Counted from the stretch's first letter, positions 32,259 to 41,265 are shown. The stretch: 64,000 bases of DNA from Nocardia shimofusensis NBRC 100134 (GCF_001613125.1 NZ_BDBT01000013.1:1-64000); one strand, 5' to 3'. The notes: generated by a model from the sequence alone, not told the origin. Program-made: numbers and translations.

Positions 32259-33394
32259 GCTGCTCCTACGACCGAGCGGGCGACGACCACCCGCATGATC
32301 TCGTTGGTGCCCTCGAGGATCTGGTGCACGCGCAGATCCCGGACGATCTTCTCCAAGCCGTATTCGGCCAGGTAACCGTAGCCGCCGTGCATTTGCAGGG
32401 CCTTGTTGGCGACCTCGAAGCCCACGTCGGTGGCGAAACGCTTCGCCATCGCGCACAGCTCCACCTTGTCGGGCGCGTCCGCGTCCAGCGCGGCCGCCGC
32501 CCGCCACAGCAGCGTCCTGGCCGCCTCCAGTTCGGTGCGCATATCCGCCAATTCGAACTGCAGCGCCTGGTTGCGCACCAGCGGCTTGCCGAACGCCTGC
32601 CGCTCGGTGAGGTAGGGAACGGTCTTGTCCAGCGCGGCTTGCGCGCCGCCCATCGAGCAGGCGGCGATGTTCAGCCGTCCGCCGTTGAGCCCGTTCATCG
32701 CGATGCGGAAGCCGTCGCCCTCCTCGCCGAGGCGATTGGCGACCGGCACCCGCGCGTCCTCGAGGATCACCTGACGGGTGGGCTGGGCGTTCCAGCCCAT
32801 CTTCTTCTCGTTCGGCCCGACCGACAGCCCGGGGGTGTCGGCCGGGATGATCAGCGCCGAGATACCGCGCGCGCCGTCCTCGCCCGTGCGCACCATCATC
32901 ACGTAGACGTCGTTGGCGCCCGCGCCGGAGATGAACTGCTTGGCGCCGTTGAGGATGTAGTCGTCACCGTCGCGCACGGCCTTGGTGCTCAGCGCCGCCG
33001 CGTCCGAGCCGACCCCCGGCTCGGTCAGCGCGTAGCTGCCGAGCAGTTCCATCGAGGTCATGCCGGGCAGCCAGCGGGCGCGCTGCTCCTCGGAGCCGTA
33101 GGCGTCGATCATCCACGTCGCCATATTGTGGATGGAGATGTAGGCGGCGACCGCCGGGCAGCCGGTGGACAGCTGCTCGAAGATGCGGACCGCGTCGAGC
33201 CTGCGCAGGCCCGAGCCGCCGAACTCCTCACCGACGTAGATGCCGCCGAGCCCGAGCGGCCCGGCCTTGCGCAGCACGTCCACCGGGAAGTGCTTCTTCT
33301 CGTCCCATTCCAGCGCGTTCGGCGCAAGGAACTCGTCGGCGAATTCGCGCGCGGTGTCGCGGATCGCCCGTTCGTCCTCGTCGAGAGTGAACAT
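32255..33394 (-). CDS. Acyl-CoA dehydrogenase, probably isobutyryl-CoA dehydrogenase
   Basis: FAD flavoenzyme of 379 residues with the family signatures GSYALTEPGVGSDAAAL and the catalytic Glu in HQILEGTNEIMR. Its place between mmsA and the hydrolase suggests isobutyryl-CoA to methacrylyl-CoA; specificity is inferred from context. It starts eight bases after the mmsA stop. Confidence 0.93.
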   Translation of the reverse strand: MFTLDEDERAIRDTAREFADEFLAPNALEWDEKKHFPVDVLRKAGPLGLGGIYVGEEFGGSGLRRLDAVRIFEQLSTGCPAVAAYISIHNMATWMIDAYGSEEQRARWLPGMTSMELLGSYALTEPGVGSDAAALSTKAVRDGDDYILNGAKQFISGAGANDVYVMMVRTGEDGARGISALIIPADTPGLSVGPNEKKMGWNAQPTRQVILEDARVPVANRLGEEGDGFRIAMNGLNGGRLNIAACSMGGAQAALDKTVPYLTERQAFGKPLVRNQALQFELADMRTELEAARTLLWRAAAALDADAPDKVELCAMAKRFATDVGFEVANKALQMHGGYGYLAEYGLEKIVRDLRVHQILEGTNEIMRVVVARSVVGAA

Positions 33395-33402
33395 CGCCTT
33401 TG

Positions 33403-34902
33403 TCAGTCCATCGTCGGGATGACGAACGCGTTGCTCTCCTTGAGGCCGGAGGGCCAGCGCTGGGTCACCGTCTTGGTCTTGGTGTAGAAGCGGATCGAGT
33501 CGGGACCGTGCTGGTTCAGGTCGCCGAAGCCCGAGCGCTTCCAGCCGCCGAAGGTGTAGTACGCGATCGGGACCGGGATCGGCACGTTGATGCCGACCAT
33601 GCCGACCTGCACGCGGGCGGCGAAGTCGCGGGCGGTGTCGCCGTCGCGGGTGAAGATGGCCACGCCGTTGCCGTACTCGTGCTCGTTGGCCAGGCGCAGG
33701 CCCTCTTCGTAGTCCGCGGCGCGCACGACGGTGACCACGGGTCCGAAGATCTCCTCCTGGTAGATCCGCATCTCCGGGGTGACCTTGTCGAACAGGGTGG
33801 CGCCGACGAAGTAGCCGTTCTCGCCACCCTCGACGGTCAGGCCGCGGCCGTCGACGACGAGCTCGGCGCCCTCGTCGATGCCGATCTGGACGTAGTTGTT
33901 CACCCGGTCCACGCCGTCCTGGCCGACCAGCGGGCCGAAGTCGGCGCCGAGGTCGTCGGAGCGGCCGACATTGAGCTTGTGCACGCGCTCGGTCAGCTTG
34001 GCGACCAGGCGATCGGCGGTCTCCTCACCGACCGGCACGGCGACCGAGATGGCCATGCAGCGCTCACCGGCCGAGCCGTAACCCGCGCCGATCAGCTGGT
34101 CGGCGACGTCGTCGAGGTCGGCGTCGGGCATGACGATGGCGTGGTTCTTCGCGCCGCCGAAGCACTGCGCGCGCTTGCCGTTGGCGGTGGCGGTCTCGTA
34201 GATGTACTGCGCGATCGGGGTGGAGCCGACGAAGCCGACGGCCTTGATGCGCGGGTCGTGCAGCAGCGTGTCGACGGCTTCCTTGTCACCGTTGACCACG
34301 TTGAACACCCCCGGGGGCAGACCGGCCTCGAGGAACAGCTCGGCCAGGCGCAGCGGCACCGAGGGGTCGCGCTCGGACGGCTTGAGCACGAACGCGTTGC
34401 CGGTGGCCAGCGCCGGGCCCGCCTTCCACAGCGGGATCATGGCGGGGAAGTTGAACGGGGTGATGCCCGCGACGACGCCGAGCGGCTGGCGCATCGAGTA
34501 CACATCGATGCCGGTGCCCGCGCTCTCGCTGTACTCGCCCTTGAGCAGGTGCGGGATGCCGACGGCGAACTCGATGACCTCGAGGCCGCGCTGGATGTCG
34601 CCCTTGGCGTCGGGGATGGTCTTGCCGTGCTCGCTGGACAGCAGCGCCGCCAGGCTGTCCATCTCGTCCTGCACCAGGGTGAGGAACTTCATCAGGACGC
34701 GGGCGCGCTTCTGCGGGTTGAACGCGGCCCAGACCTTCTGCGCCTCTTCGGCATTGGCGATGACGGCCTCGACCTCGGACTTGCTCGCCAGCGGCACCCG
34801 AGCCTGCACCTCACCGATGTTCGGGTCGTAGACGTCGCCGAACTTGCCCGAGGTGCCGGCGACGTGCTGTCCGCCGATGAAATGCGTGAGTTCCCGAACC
34901 AT
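33403..34902 (-). CDS. mmsA: Methylmalonate-semialdehyde dehydrogenase (CoA-acylating)
   Basis: Aldehyde dehydrogenase forming propionyl-CoA, CO2 and NADH from methylmalonate semialdehyde (499 residues). The catalytic Cys is in AGERCMAISVAVP. The position of the usual general-base Glu reads FGGAKNHAIVMPDAD, with Asn, the mark of the CoA-dependent branch. First gene of the five-gene operon and divergent from icmF. Confidence 0.96.
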   Translation of the reverse strand: MVRELTHFIGGQHVAGTSGKFGDVYDPNIGEVQARVPLASKSEVEAVIANAEEAQKVWAAFNPQKRARVLMKFLTLVQDEMDSLAALLSSEHGKTIPDAKGDIQRGLEVIEFAVGIPHLLKGEYSESAGTGIDVYSMRQPLGVVAGITPFNFPAMIPLWKAGPALATGNAFVLKPSERDPSVPLRLAELFLEAGLPPGVFNVVNGDKEAVDTLLHDPRIKAVGFVGSTPIAQYIYETATANGKRAQCFGGAKNHAIVMPDADLDDVADQLIGAGYGSAGERCMAISVAVPVGEETADRLVAKLTERVHKLNVGRSDDLGADFGPLVGQDGVDRVNNYVQIGIDEGAELVVDGRGLTVEGGENGYFVGATLFDKVTPEMRIYQEEIFGPVVTVVRAADYEEGLRLANEHEYGNGVAIFTRDGDTARDFAARVQVGMVGINVPIPVPIAYYTFGGWKRSGFGDLNQHGPDSIRFYTKTKTVTQRWPSGLKESNAFVIPTMD

Positions 34903-35130
34903 GACAGTCCTTCTGTTGTCGTCGCTGACGCGCGCAGAGACTGCGCGACCTCGGTCATCCTATAGTTGGACATCCAAGTAAATCGTCCGGTGTGATCCAT
35001 CCCACCGGACACCCCGCGATGACAGGCCCGTCATGTCGATGAAACTCGCATGGCGATGTGATGGGCATCACCGTAGTATTCCTATGACGTCCTAGTATTC
35101 GGGCGCCCCAGGACTCGCCGGAGGACATTC
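34903..35130. promoter_or_regulatory. Divergent mmsA/icmF control region
   Basis: Three ordered symmetric elements lie in 228 bases. Nearest mmsA is TTGGA-CA-TCCAA (34966-34977), overlapping TATAG that could be its -10. In the centre is GTCCGGTG-N10-CACCGGAC (34985-35010). Nearest icmF is a direct repeat of TAGTATTC at 35074 and 35093, spaced 19 bases. GGAGGA precedes the icmF GTG. No regulator gene is adjacent. No cobalamin riboswitch box was recognised. Confidence 0.6.
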
Positions 35131-38100
35131 GTGGCCGACAGCACGCTCCACCAACCCGTCAACCCGGTCCGCTTCGTGACCTCGGCCGCACTGTTCGACG
35201 GCCACGACGCCGCGATCAACATCATGCGCCGCATCCTGCAGGCCCAGGGCGCGGAGGTGATCCACCTGGGCCACAATCGCGCGGTCCACGAGGTCGCCGC
35301 CGCCGCGATCGAGGAAGACGTCCAAGGCGTCGCGGTCAGCTCCTACCAGGGCGGACACGTCGAGTACTTCGAGTATCTGGCGACGGCGCTGCGGGAGGCG
35401 GGCGCCGGACACGTGCGCCTCTTCGGCGGCGGGGGCGGGGTGATCGTGCCCGAGGAGATCGAGCGGCTCGCCGAATCCGGCGTGCGGATCTTCTCCCCCG
35501 AAGACGGTCAGCGGCTCGGCCTGCCCGGCATGATCAACCAGCTGATCGCCGACTGCGATGTCGACCTGTCCGTGCGACCGCCCGCGGTGGAGGCGGTACT
35601 GGCCGGTGACCGGACCGCCCTGGCCCGCGCCATCACCTGCCTGCAACAGGACGCGCTGCCGGAGGCCGATCACACCGCGCTGCTGGCGGCCGCCGCCGGC
35701 CGGACCGTCCCCGTGCTGGGCATCACCGGCACCGGCGGTTCCGGAAAGTCCTCGCTCACCGACGAATTGGTGCGCAGACTGCGTACCGACCAGCAGGACA
35801 AGCTGCGGGTGGCGATCCTGGCCGTCGACCCGACCCGCCGTCGCGGCGGCGGCGCGCTGCTCGGTGACCGCATCCGGATGAACTCCCTCGACGGCGGACG
35901 TGTCTTCTTCCGCTCGCTGGCCACCCGGGGCGGGCACGAACTCCCGCACGATATCGGCACCATCATCGCCGCCTGCAAGGCCGCCGGATACGACCTGATC
36001 GTGCTGGAGACTCCCGGCATCGGCCAGGGCGACGCGGCCATCGTAGATCACGTCGACGTGCCGATGTATGTGATGACACCGGAATTCGGCGCGGCCTCCC
36101 AGCTCGAGAAGATCGACATGCTCGACTTCGCCGAGGTGGTGGCGATCAACAAGTTCGAGCGCAGGGGTGGGGCCGACGCGGTGCGCGATGTCTCGCGCCA
36201 GCTGGTGCGCAATCGCGAGGCGTTCGGTTCCTCTCCCGAGGACATGCCGGTATTCGGTACCAGCGCCGCCACGTTCAACGACGACGGCGTGACCGCGCTC
36301 TACCAGCACCTGATCGGGCTGCTCGCCGCGCGCGGACTGCCGGTGGCCGAGGGCGTGCTGCCGGAGGTCGCCACCCGGGTGTCCACCCGCTTCGCCCAGA
36401 TCATCCCCACCTCCCGGGTGCGCTACCTGGCCGAGATCGCCGACACCGTGCGCGGTTACCACGCCCGCACCGCCGAACAGGTGCACGCCGCGCAACGGGT
36501 GCAGCGCCTGGAACTGGTCGCCGGCGAACTGGCCGAGGACACCGCGGTCGCCGAACTGCTGGAGTCCGCGCGCGCGAACCTCGATCCCGAAAACGCCGAT
36601 CTGCTCGCCGAATGGCCCGCGCTCGCCGAGAGCTACCGCGGTGAGGAGCAGGTGGTGCGGGTGCGCGATCGCGAGATCCACACCGCCCTGCGCCGGACTT
36701 CGTTGTCGGGCAGCAGCATTCCCCGTGTCGCGCTGCCGCGCTTCACCGATCACGGTGAACTGCTGCGCTTTCTGCGCGCGGAGAACCTGCCCGGTCGCTT
36801 CCCCTTCACCGCCGGAGTGTTCCCGTTCAAGCGCGACAACGAGGACCCGGCGCGCATGTTCGCCGGCGAGGGCGACCCGTTCCGCACCAACCGCCGCTTC
36901 AAGGTGCTCTCCGAGCATTCCGAGGCCAAGCGCCTGTCGACCGCCTTCGACTCGGTGACCCTCTACGGCCGCGACCCCGACGAGCGCCCCGACATCTACG
37001 GCAAGGTCGGCACCTCCGGCGTCTCCATCGCCACCATCGACGACATGAAGGCGCTCTACGACGGTTTCGACCTCACCGCGCCGACCACCTCGGTGTCGAT
37101 GACCATCAACGGCCCCGCCCCCACCATCCTGGCGTTCTTCCTCAACACCGCCATCGACCAGGCGCTCGACCGGTTCCGCGCCGACGCGGGCCGTGAACCC
37201 ACCGAGCAGGAGGCCGCCGAGCTCAGGGCGCGCACCCTGGCGACCGTGCGCGGCACCGTCCAGGCCGACATCCTCAAGGAGGATCAGGGCCAGAACACCT
37301 GCATCTTCTCCACGGAGTTCAGCCTGCGCATGATGGCCGACATCCAGGAATGGTTCGTGCGCAACAAGGTCCGCAATTTCTACTCGGTATCGATCTCGGG
37401 CTATCACATCGCCGAAGCGGGCGCGAACCCCATCAGCCAGCTGGCCTTCACCCTCGCCAACGGCTTCACCTACGTCGAGTCCTACCTGGCGCGCGGAATG
37501 CATATCGACGATTTCGCGCCGAACCTGTCGTTCTTCTTCTCCAACGGCATGGACCCGGAGTACTCGGTGATCGGGCGGGTGGCCCGCCGCATCTGGGCGA
37601 TCGCGCTGCGCGACAAGTACGGCGCGACCGAGCGCTCGCAGAAACTCAAGTACCACGTGCAGACCTCGGGCCGCTCGCTGCACGCCCAGGAGATGAACTT
37701 CAACGACATCCGCACCACCCTGCAGGCGCTGATCGCCATCTACGACAACTGCAACAGCCTGCACACCAACGCCTACGACGAGGCCGTGACCACCCCGACC
37801 GAGGATTCGGTGCGCCGCGCGCTGGCCATCCAGCTGATCATCAACCGGGAATGGGGCCTGGCGATGAACGAGAACCCGCTGCAGGGCGCGTTCGTCATCG
37901 ACGAGCTCACCGACCTGGTCGAGGAGGCCGTACTGGTCGAGTTCGAGCGGATCAGCGAACGCGGCGGTGTGCTGGGCGCGATGGAGACCGGCTACCAGCG
38001 CGGCAAGATCCAGGACGAGTCCATGCTCTACGAGCACCGCAAGCACGACGGCTCGCTGCCGATCATCGGCGTGAACACCTTCCGCAACGAGCACGCCGAG

Positions 38101-38346
38101 CCCGAGCGCACCATCGAACTGGCCCGCGCCACCGAGCAGGAGAAGAAGTCCCAGCTCGACCGCGTGCGCGGGTTCCAGGACAGCCATCGCGAGCAGGCGC
38201 GCGACGCGCTGGCCCGGCTGGAGGACGTCGCGCGCACCGACGAGAACATCTTCGAGGTGCTCATGGACGCCGCCCGGGTGTGTTCGCTCGAGCAGGTCAC
38301 CGACGCGTTCTTCACCGTCGGCGGGCAGTATCGGCGCAACGTGTGA
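35131..38346 (+). CDS. icmF: Fused isobutyryl-CoA mutase with G-protein chaperone
   Basis: Adenosylcobalamin enzyme of 1071 residues interconverting isobutyryl-CoA and butyryl-CoA. The domain order is diagnostic. First is a B12-binding domain with the cobalt-ligand His in DGHDAA (His25). Next is a MeaI-type GTPase with Walker A GITGTGGSGKS (197-207), ETPGIGQGD and the degenerate NKFE guanine motif. Last is the TIM-barrel mutase domain (from ~530) with FTAGVFPFKRD and SISGYHIAEAG. The GTG start has GGAGGA upstream. Some IcmF relatives act on pivalyl- or isovaleryl-CoA; the sequence alone does not settle this. Confidence 0.95.
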   Translation: MADSTLHQPVNPVRFVTSAALFDGHDAAINIMRRILQAQGAEVIHLGHNRAVHEVAAAAIEEDVQGVAVSSYQGGHVEYFEYLATALREAGAGHVRLFGGGGGVIVPEEIERLAESGVRIFSPEDGQRLGLPGMINQLIADCDVDLSVRPPAVEAVLAGDRTALARAITCLQQDALPEADHTALLAAAAGRTVPVLGITGTGGSGKSSLTDELVRRLRTDQQDKLRVAILAVDPTRRRGGGALLGDRIRMNSLDGGRVFFRSLATRGGHELPHDIGTIIAACKAAGYDLIVLETPGIGQGDAAIVDHVDVPMYVMTPEFGAASQLEKIDMLDFAEVVAINKFERRGGADAVRDVSRQLVRNREAFGSSPEDMPVFGTSAATFNDDGVTALYQHLIGLLAARGLPVAEGVLPEVATRVSTRFAQIIPTSRVRYLAEIADTVRGYHARTAEQVHAAQRVQRLELVAGELAEDTAVAELLESARANLDPENADLLAEWPALAESYRGEEQVVRVRDREIHTALRRTSLSGSSIPRVALPRFTDHGELLRFLRAENLPGRFPFTAGVFPFKRDNEDPARMFAGEGDPFRTNRRFKVLSEHSEAKRLSTAFDSVTLYGRDPDERPDIYGKVGTSGVSIATIDDMKALYDGFDLTAPTTSVSMTINGPAPTILAFFLNTAIDQALDRFRADAGREPTEQEAAELRARTLATVRGTVQADILKEDQGQNTCIFSTEFSLRMMADIQEWFVRNKVRNFYSVSISGYHIAEAGANPISQLAFTLANGFTYVESYLARGMHIDDFAPNLSFFFSNGMDPEYSVIGRVARRIWAIALRDKYGATERSQKLKYHVQTSGRSLHAQEMNFNDIRTTLQALIAIYDNCNSLHTNAYDEAVTTPTEDSVRRALAIQLIINREWGLAMNENPLQGAFVIDELTDLVEEAVLVEFERISERGGVLGAMETGYQRGKIQDESMLYEHRKHDGSLPIIGVNTFRNEHAEPERTIELARATEQEKKSQLDRVRGFQDSHREQARDALARLEDVARTDENIFEVLMDAARVCSLEQVTDAFFTVGGQYRRNV

Positions 38347-38350
38347 GCCT

Positions 38351-38380
38351 GTCCGGCGACCGGGTACCCGGTCGCCGGAC
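38351..38380. terminator. 30-bp perfect palindrome after icmF
   Basis: Four bases past the icmF stop begins a 30-base sequence identical to its own reverse complement (stem of 13 with GTAC at the tip). It probably ends icmF transcription, but it could also be a protein-binding site upstream of the amidohydrolase. Confidence 0.75.
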
Positions 38381-38406
38381 CCGACGGACAGATGGGAGGA
38401 TCGGCG

Positions 38407-39486
38407 ATGAATCCCGGTGATCTGCGTGTCATCGACGCACACATCCACCAGTGGGATCCGCTGGGGACCCCGCGAGGCTTCAGCACCACCGCGCGGCTGC
38501 TGAAGTACGTGCCGCTCCCGCTCTCACTGGCGGTGCGCCTGGCGAGCGTGCGGGACCGGGAGTTCGTCGGCGACCCGACCGCGTATCTGAACCCCTACCT
38601 GCCCGCCGACTACCGCGCCGACGCGGCCGGTGTGCCGGTCGAGGGCGTCGTGCACATCGAGGTGGAGTGGCACGGCAAGGGGGTGACCGGTAAGGCCGAG
38701 GAGACCCGCTGGGTGGCCGGCCTGCCCTTCGGTATCGACACCCCGCCGTTGAGCGGGATCGTCGGGTCCGCCGACCCGGCCGCTCCCGGTTTCGCCGACT
38801 TGCTCGACGCCCACCAGAGCGCCTCGCCGCTGCTCCGGGGTATCCGCACGATGGTCGCCCACCATCCCGATCCGGATGTGCGCGTCTACACCCACGACCC
38901 GAGCGCGCTGACCTCTCGGGCGTTCCTCCACGGTTTCGGTGAGCTCGCGAAGCGTGACCTGGTCTTCGAGGCATGGGTCTACTCGCATCAGTTGCCACAG
39001 GTCAACGCGCTGGCCGCGCGCTATCCCGAGGTCACCATCGTGCTGAACCATCTGGCCACACCGGCGGGAGTGTTCGGCGGAGTCGGCCGGGAGACCGGGC
39101 ACACCCCCGAGCGGCGCCGTGAGTTGCTGCAGCGCTGGTGCGACGACATCGCCGAGCTGGCCGCCCACCCGAAGGTGGTCGCGAAGGTGAGCGGACTGGC
39201 GATGCCGATCCTCGGGCATCCGGTGCCGCGGCGCGGGCACACCACCACCGCCCCGGTGCTGGTGGACCGAATCCGCCCGCTGGTCACCCACGCCCTCGAC
39301 TGCTTCGGCCCCGACCGGCTGATCTGGGGGTCGAACTTTCCGGTGGACAAGGCGATCACCACGATCCCCGACAGCGTCGCCGCCGTATCCACCGCCCTCA
39401 CCGAACACGGCGGCGACGGCGACGTTCTCGCCAAGGCGTTCCACGACAACGCCGCGCGTGTCTACCGCATCGAGCCACCGTCCTGA
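38407..39486 (+). CDS. Amidohydrolase-2 family metal-dependent hydrolase
   Basis: TIM-barrel protein of 359 residues. Metal-binding residues are visible in VIDAHIHQWDPLG (HxH), VLNHLATP and LIWGSNFPVDKA (Asp). Family members open lactones or decarboxylate ring-cleavage products; the substrate here is unknown. The ATG at 38407 follows GGGAGGA. A monooxygenase gene, now broken, sits directly downstream, which suggests a former two-step degradative unit. Confidence 0.88.
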   Translation: MNPGDLRVIDAHIHQWDPLGTPRGFSTTARLLKYVPLPLSLAVRLASVRDREFVGDPTAYLNPYLPADYRADAAGVPVEGVVHIEVEWHGKGVTGKAEETRWVAGLPFGIDTPPLSGIVGSADPAAPGFADLLDAHQSASPLLRGIRTMVAHHPDPDVRVYTHDPSALTSRAFLHGFGELAKRDLVFEAWVYSHQLPQVNALAARYPEVTIVLNHLATPAGVFGGVGRETGHTPERRRELLQRWCDDIAELAAHPKVVAKVSGLAMPILGHPVPRRGHTTTAPVLVDRIRPLVTHALDCFGPDRLIWGSNFPVDKAITTIPDSVAAVSTALTEHGGDGDVLAKAFHDNAARVYRIEPPS

Positions 39487-39554
39487 GGGCTCCGCGGCAC
39501 GCGCGCGAATAGACCGACGGCACCGAGGCCGTCACCGCACGGAGGAGATCCACC

Positions 39555-39755
39555 ATGCCGACGCCATCACCTGACACCTACGACCACGAGATCATCGTCG
39601 TCGGCGCGGGGTTCTCCGGTATCGGCGCCGCGATCAAGTTGCGGCAGGCCGGATTCGAGGACTTCCTCGTCGTCGACGACGCGGACGGCGTCGGCGGCAC
39701 CTGGCACTGGAACACCTATCCCGGCGTGGCTATGGACATCCCGTCGTTCAGCTAC
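39555..39755 (+). pseudogene. N-terminal remnant of a Baeyer-Villiger flavin monooxygenase
   Basis: The first 67 residues of a class B flavoprotein: FAD-binding VVGAGFSGIGAAIKLRQAG and the GGTWHWNTYPGVAMDIPSFSY region seen in Baeyer-Villiger monooxygenases. After SFSY the family resemblance ends and a stop follows within five codons (39768). An intact start and ribosome site (GGAGGAG) remain. Its missing partner is the 39-residue tail at 41146. Confidence 0.88.
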
Positions 39756-39901
39756 CGAAATGTGGGCTAGTGCTCCGCCCTTCAGGGCGGGGGTGAAGGC
39801 CCACGCGGGAGGGCCTCCGAGGCCCGAGCATGCTGTGGAGCGAAACGTTGATCCCCTTGCTGGCAAACGAGATTGGATGATCTCGATGATAGGATCCGGG
39901 G

Positions 39902-41071
39902 GTGCAGCTTCGATACAGTTACCGCGTCTATCCGACGCCCGGCCAGCAAGCATCGCTGGCTCGCGCGTTCGGTTGTGCGCGTGTGGTGTACAATGATGCG
40001 CTTGCTGCTCGGATGGAAGCGTTCGAGAAGGGCGAGCGGATCAGTGACGCCGAGTTGTCGAAGCGGCTCACCGCCTCCAAGGCGACCCCGCAACGGGCAT
40101 GGCTGAGTGAAGTGTCGAGCGTGGTGTTGCAGCAGGCACTGGCCGATCTGAATACCGCGTACCGGAACTTCTTTGCCTCGATCACGGGCAAGCGGAAGGG
40201 CGCGCGGATGGGCCTGCCTGGGTTCCGCTCCCGTCGGGATACCCGTCAGGCGATCCGGTTCACGAAGAACTCCCGGTTCACGGTCACCTCTGGCGGCGCG
40301 TTGCGCCTGCCGAAGATCGGGGACGTGAAGGTCGGGTGGTCGCGGGAACTTCCCTCGGCTCCGTCGTCGGTGACGCTGATCAAGGATGCGGCGGGCAGGT
40401 ACTTCGCGTCGTTCGTCGTCGCGGTGGACGAGCAGCCGTTGCCGTCGGTCGATGCCGAGGTGGGTATCGATCTGGGGTTGGCCACGTTCGCGGTGATGTC
40501 GGACGGGAAGACGATCGATTCCCCGAAATTCTTGCGGCAGGCCGAACGCCGGTTGCGCAAGGCACAGCAAGCCTTGTCTCGTAAGGCGAAGGGGTCGAAG
40601 AACCGGGCCAAGGCGCGGCTGAAAGTCGCTCGCGCGCATGCCAGGGTGGCGGACACACGCAGGGACTGGGCGCACAAGAACACGACACGGATCATTCGCG
40701 AGAACCAAGCAATATTCGTGGAGAACTTGAGCGTCAAGGGTCTCGCCCGTACCCGCATGGCGAAGTCCGTTCACGATGCGGGCTGGTCGATGTTCACGAC
40801 CATGCTGGAGGAGAAAGCCGCCCGGTATGGGCGGAGGTTCGGGAAGGTGGACCGTTGGTTCCCGTCCACCCGCATGTGCTCGCACTGTGGGGTGATCGGG
40901 GACAAGAAACCCCTGCACGTGCGGGAATGGACCTGCGGGTGCGGGACGACGCACGACCGTGATGTGAACGCGGCAATGAACATCCTCGCGGCTGGACGAG
41001 CCGAGAGGCGAAACGCCTGTCGAGCCGGTGTAAGACCTCAACGGATTCGTCCGGGCGGGCAGTTGGTGTAG
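39902..41071 (+). CDS. tnpB: TnpB RNA-guided nuclease
   Basis: OrfB protein of 389 residues. The RuvC-like active site appears complete: Asp190 (VGIDLGLATFAV), Glu274 (IFVENLSVKGL) and Asp354 (HDRDVNAAMNI). A zinc ribbon uses Cys326, Cys329, Cys345 and Cys347. The N-terminal helix-turn-helix region (YRVYPTPGQQASL, ARVVYNDAL) is present. It starts at a GTG with AGGA upstream. Known TnpB proteins cut DNA guided by an RNA from the element's right end. No disruption is visible, so it may be active. Confidence 0.93.
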   Translation: MQLRYSYRVYPTPGQQASLARAFGCARVVYNDALAARMEAFEKGERISDAELSKRLTASKATPQRAWLSEVSSVVLQQALADLNTAYRNFFASITGKRKGARMGLPGFRSRRDTRQAIRFTKNSRFTVTSGGALRLPKIGDVKVGWSRELPSAPSSVTLIKDAAGRYFASFVVAVDEQPLPSVDAEVGIDLGLATFAVMSDGKTIDSPKFLRQAERRLRKAQQALSRKAKGSKNRAKARLKVARAHARVADTRRDWAHKNTTRIIRENQAIFVENLSVKGLARTRMAKSVHDAGWSMFTTMLEEKAARYGRRFGKVDRWFPSTRMCSHCGVIGDKKPLHVREWTCGCGTTHDRDVNAAMNILAAGRAERRNACRAGVRPQRIRPGGQLV

Positions 41072-41145
41072 AAGCAGGAACCCACCGCAGAACCGTGAGG
41101 TTCAGGAGGAATCCCCCGCCTTCTTCAGGCGGGGGAGGACGTCAA
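41000..41145 (+). ncRNA. Predicted omega RNA at the right end of the TnpB element
   Basis: By analogy with characterised TnpB elements, the 3' end of tnpB and the following ~75 bases should form the guide RNA scaffold, ending in the hairpin at 41113-41135 and GTCAA at the element edge. The guide would be the flanking bases from 41146 on. The 5' limit given is approximate. Confidence 0.5.
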
Positions 41146-41265
41146 TACTTCGACAAGCACGGGGATGTGCCGCTGCGGCCGTCGGCGACGATCGAAGCGG
41201 CCTGGCGCAGCGGGCATTTCGACCTGAACGCTACCGGCTCGCGTGGGCCGGGTGAGGCTGCCTAG
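41146..41265 (+). pseudogene. C-terminal remnant of a Baeyer-Villiger monooxygenase
   Basis: 39 codons and a TAG directly after the element. They begin YFDKHGDVPLRPSATIEAAW, which is the C-terminal tail of monooxygenases of the type whose N-terminus lies at 39555. About 380 residues of the middle are missing. The stop overlaps the convergent gene's stop. Confidence 0.8.

Larger units (their letters stand above)
39756..41145 (+). mobile_element. IS200/IS605-type TnpB-only element
   Basis: A 1390-base element with left-end hairpin CCGCCC-TTCA-GGGCGG (39775-39790) and right-end hairpin (41113-41135) made from the same CCCGCC/GGCGGG core. The right end reads GGAGGACGTCAA. There are no target duplications, as expected for this family. 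Only tnpB is present; no Y1 or serine transposase is seen, so it would need one in trans. Exact ends are inferred: removing this interval joins the flanking monooxygenase pieces in frame. Confidence 0.8.

Noticed and set aside
34903..35130. Cobalamin riboswitch upstream of icmF
   Set aside because: The region is short and I could not find a B12-box-like core or the extended paired structure.
35092..38448. Open frame of 1118 codons antisense to icmF
   Set aside because: No recognisable domain; it mirrors the codon bias of icmF.
39756..41145. Autonomous IS605 with a Y1 transposase
   Set aside because: No TnpA-like frame on either strand; only tnpB fits in the element.
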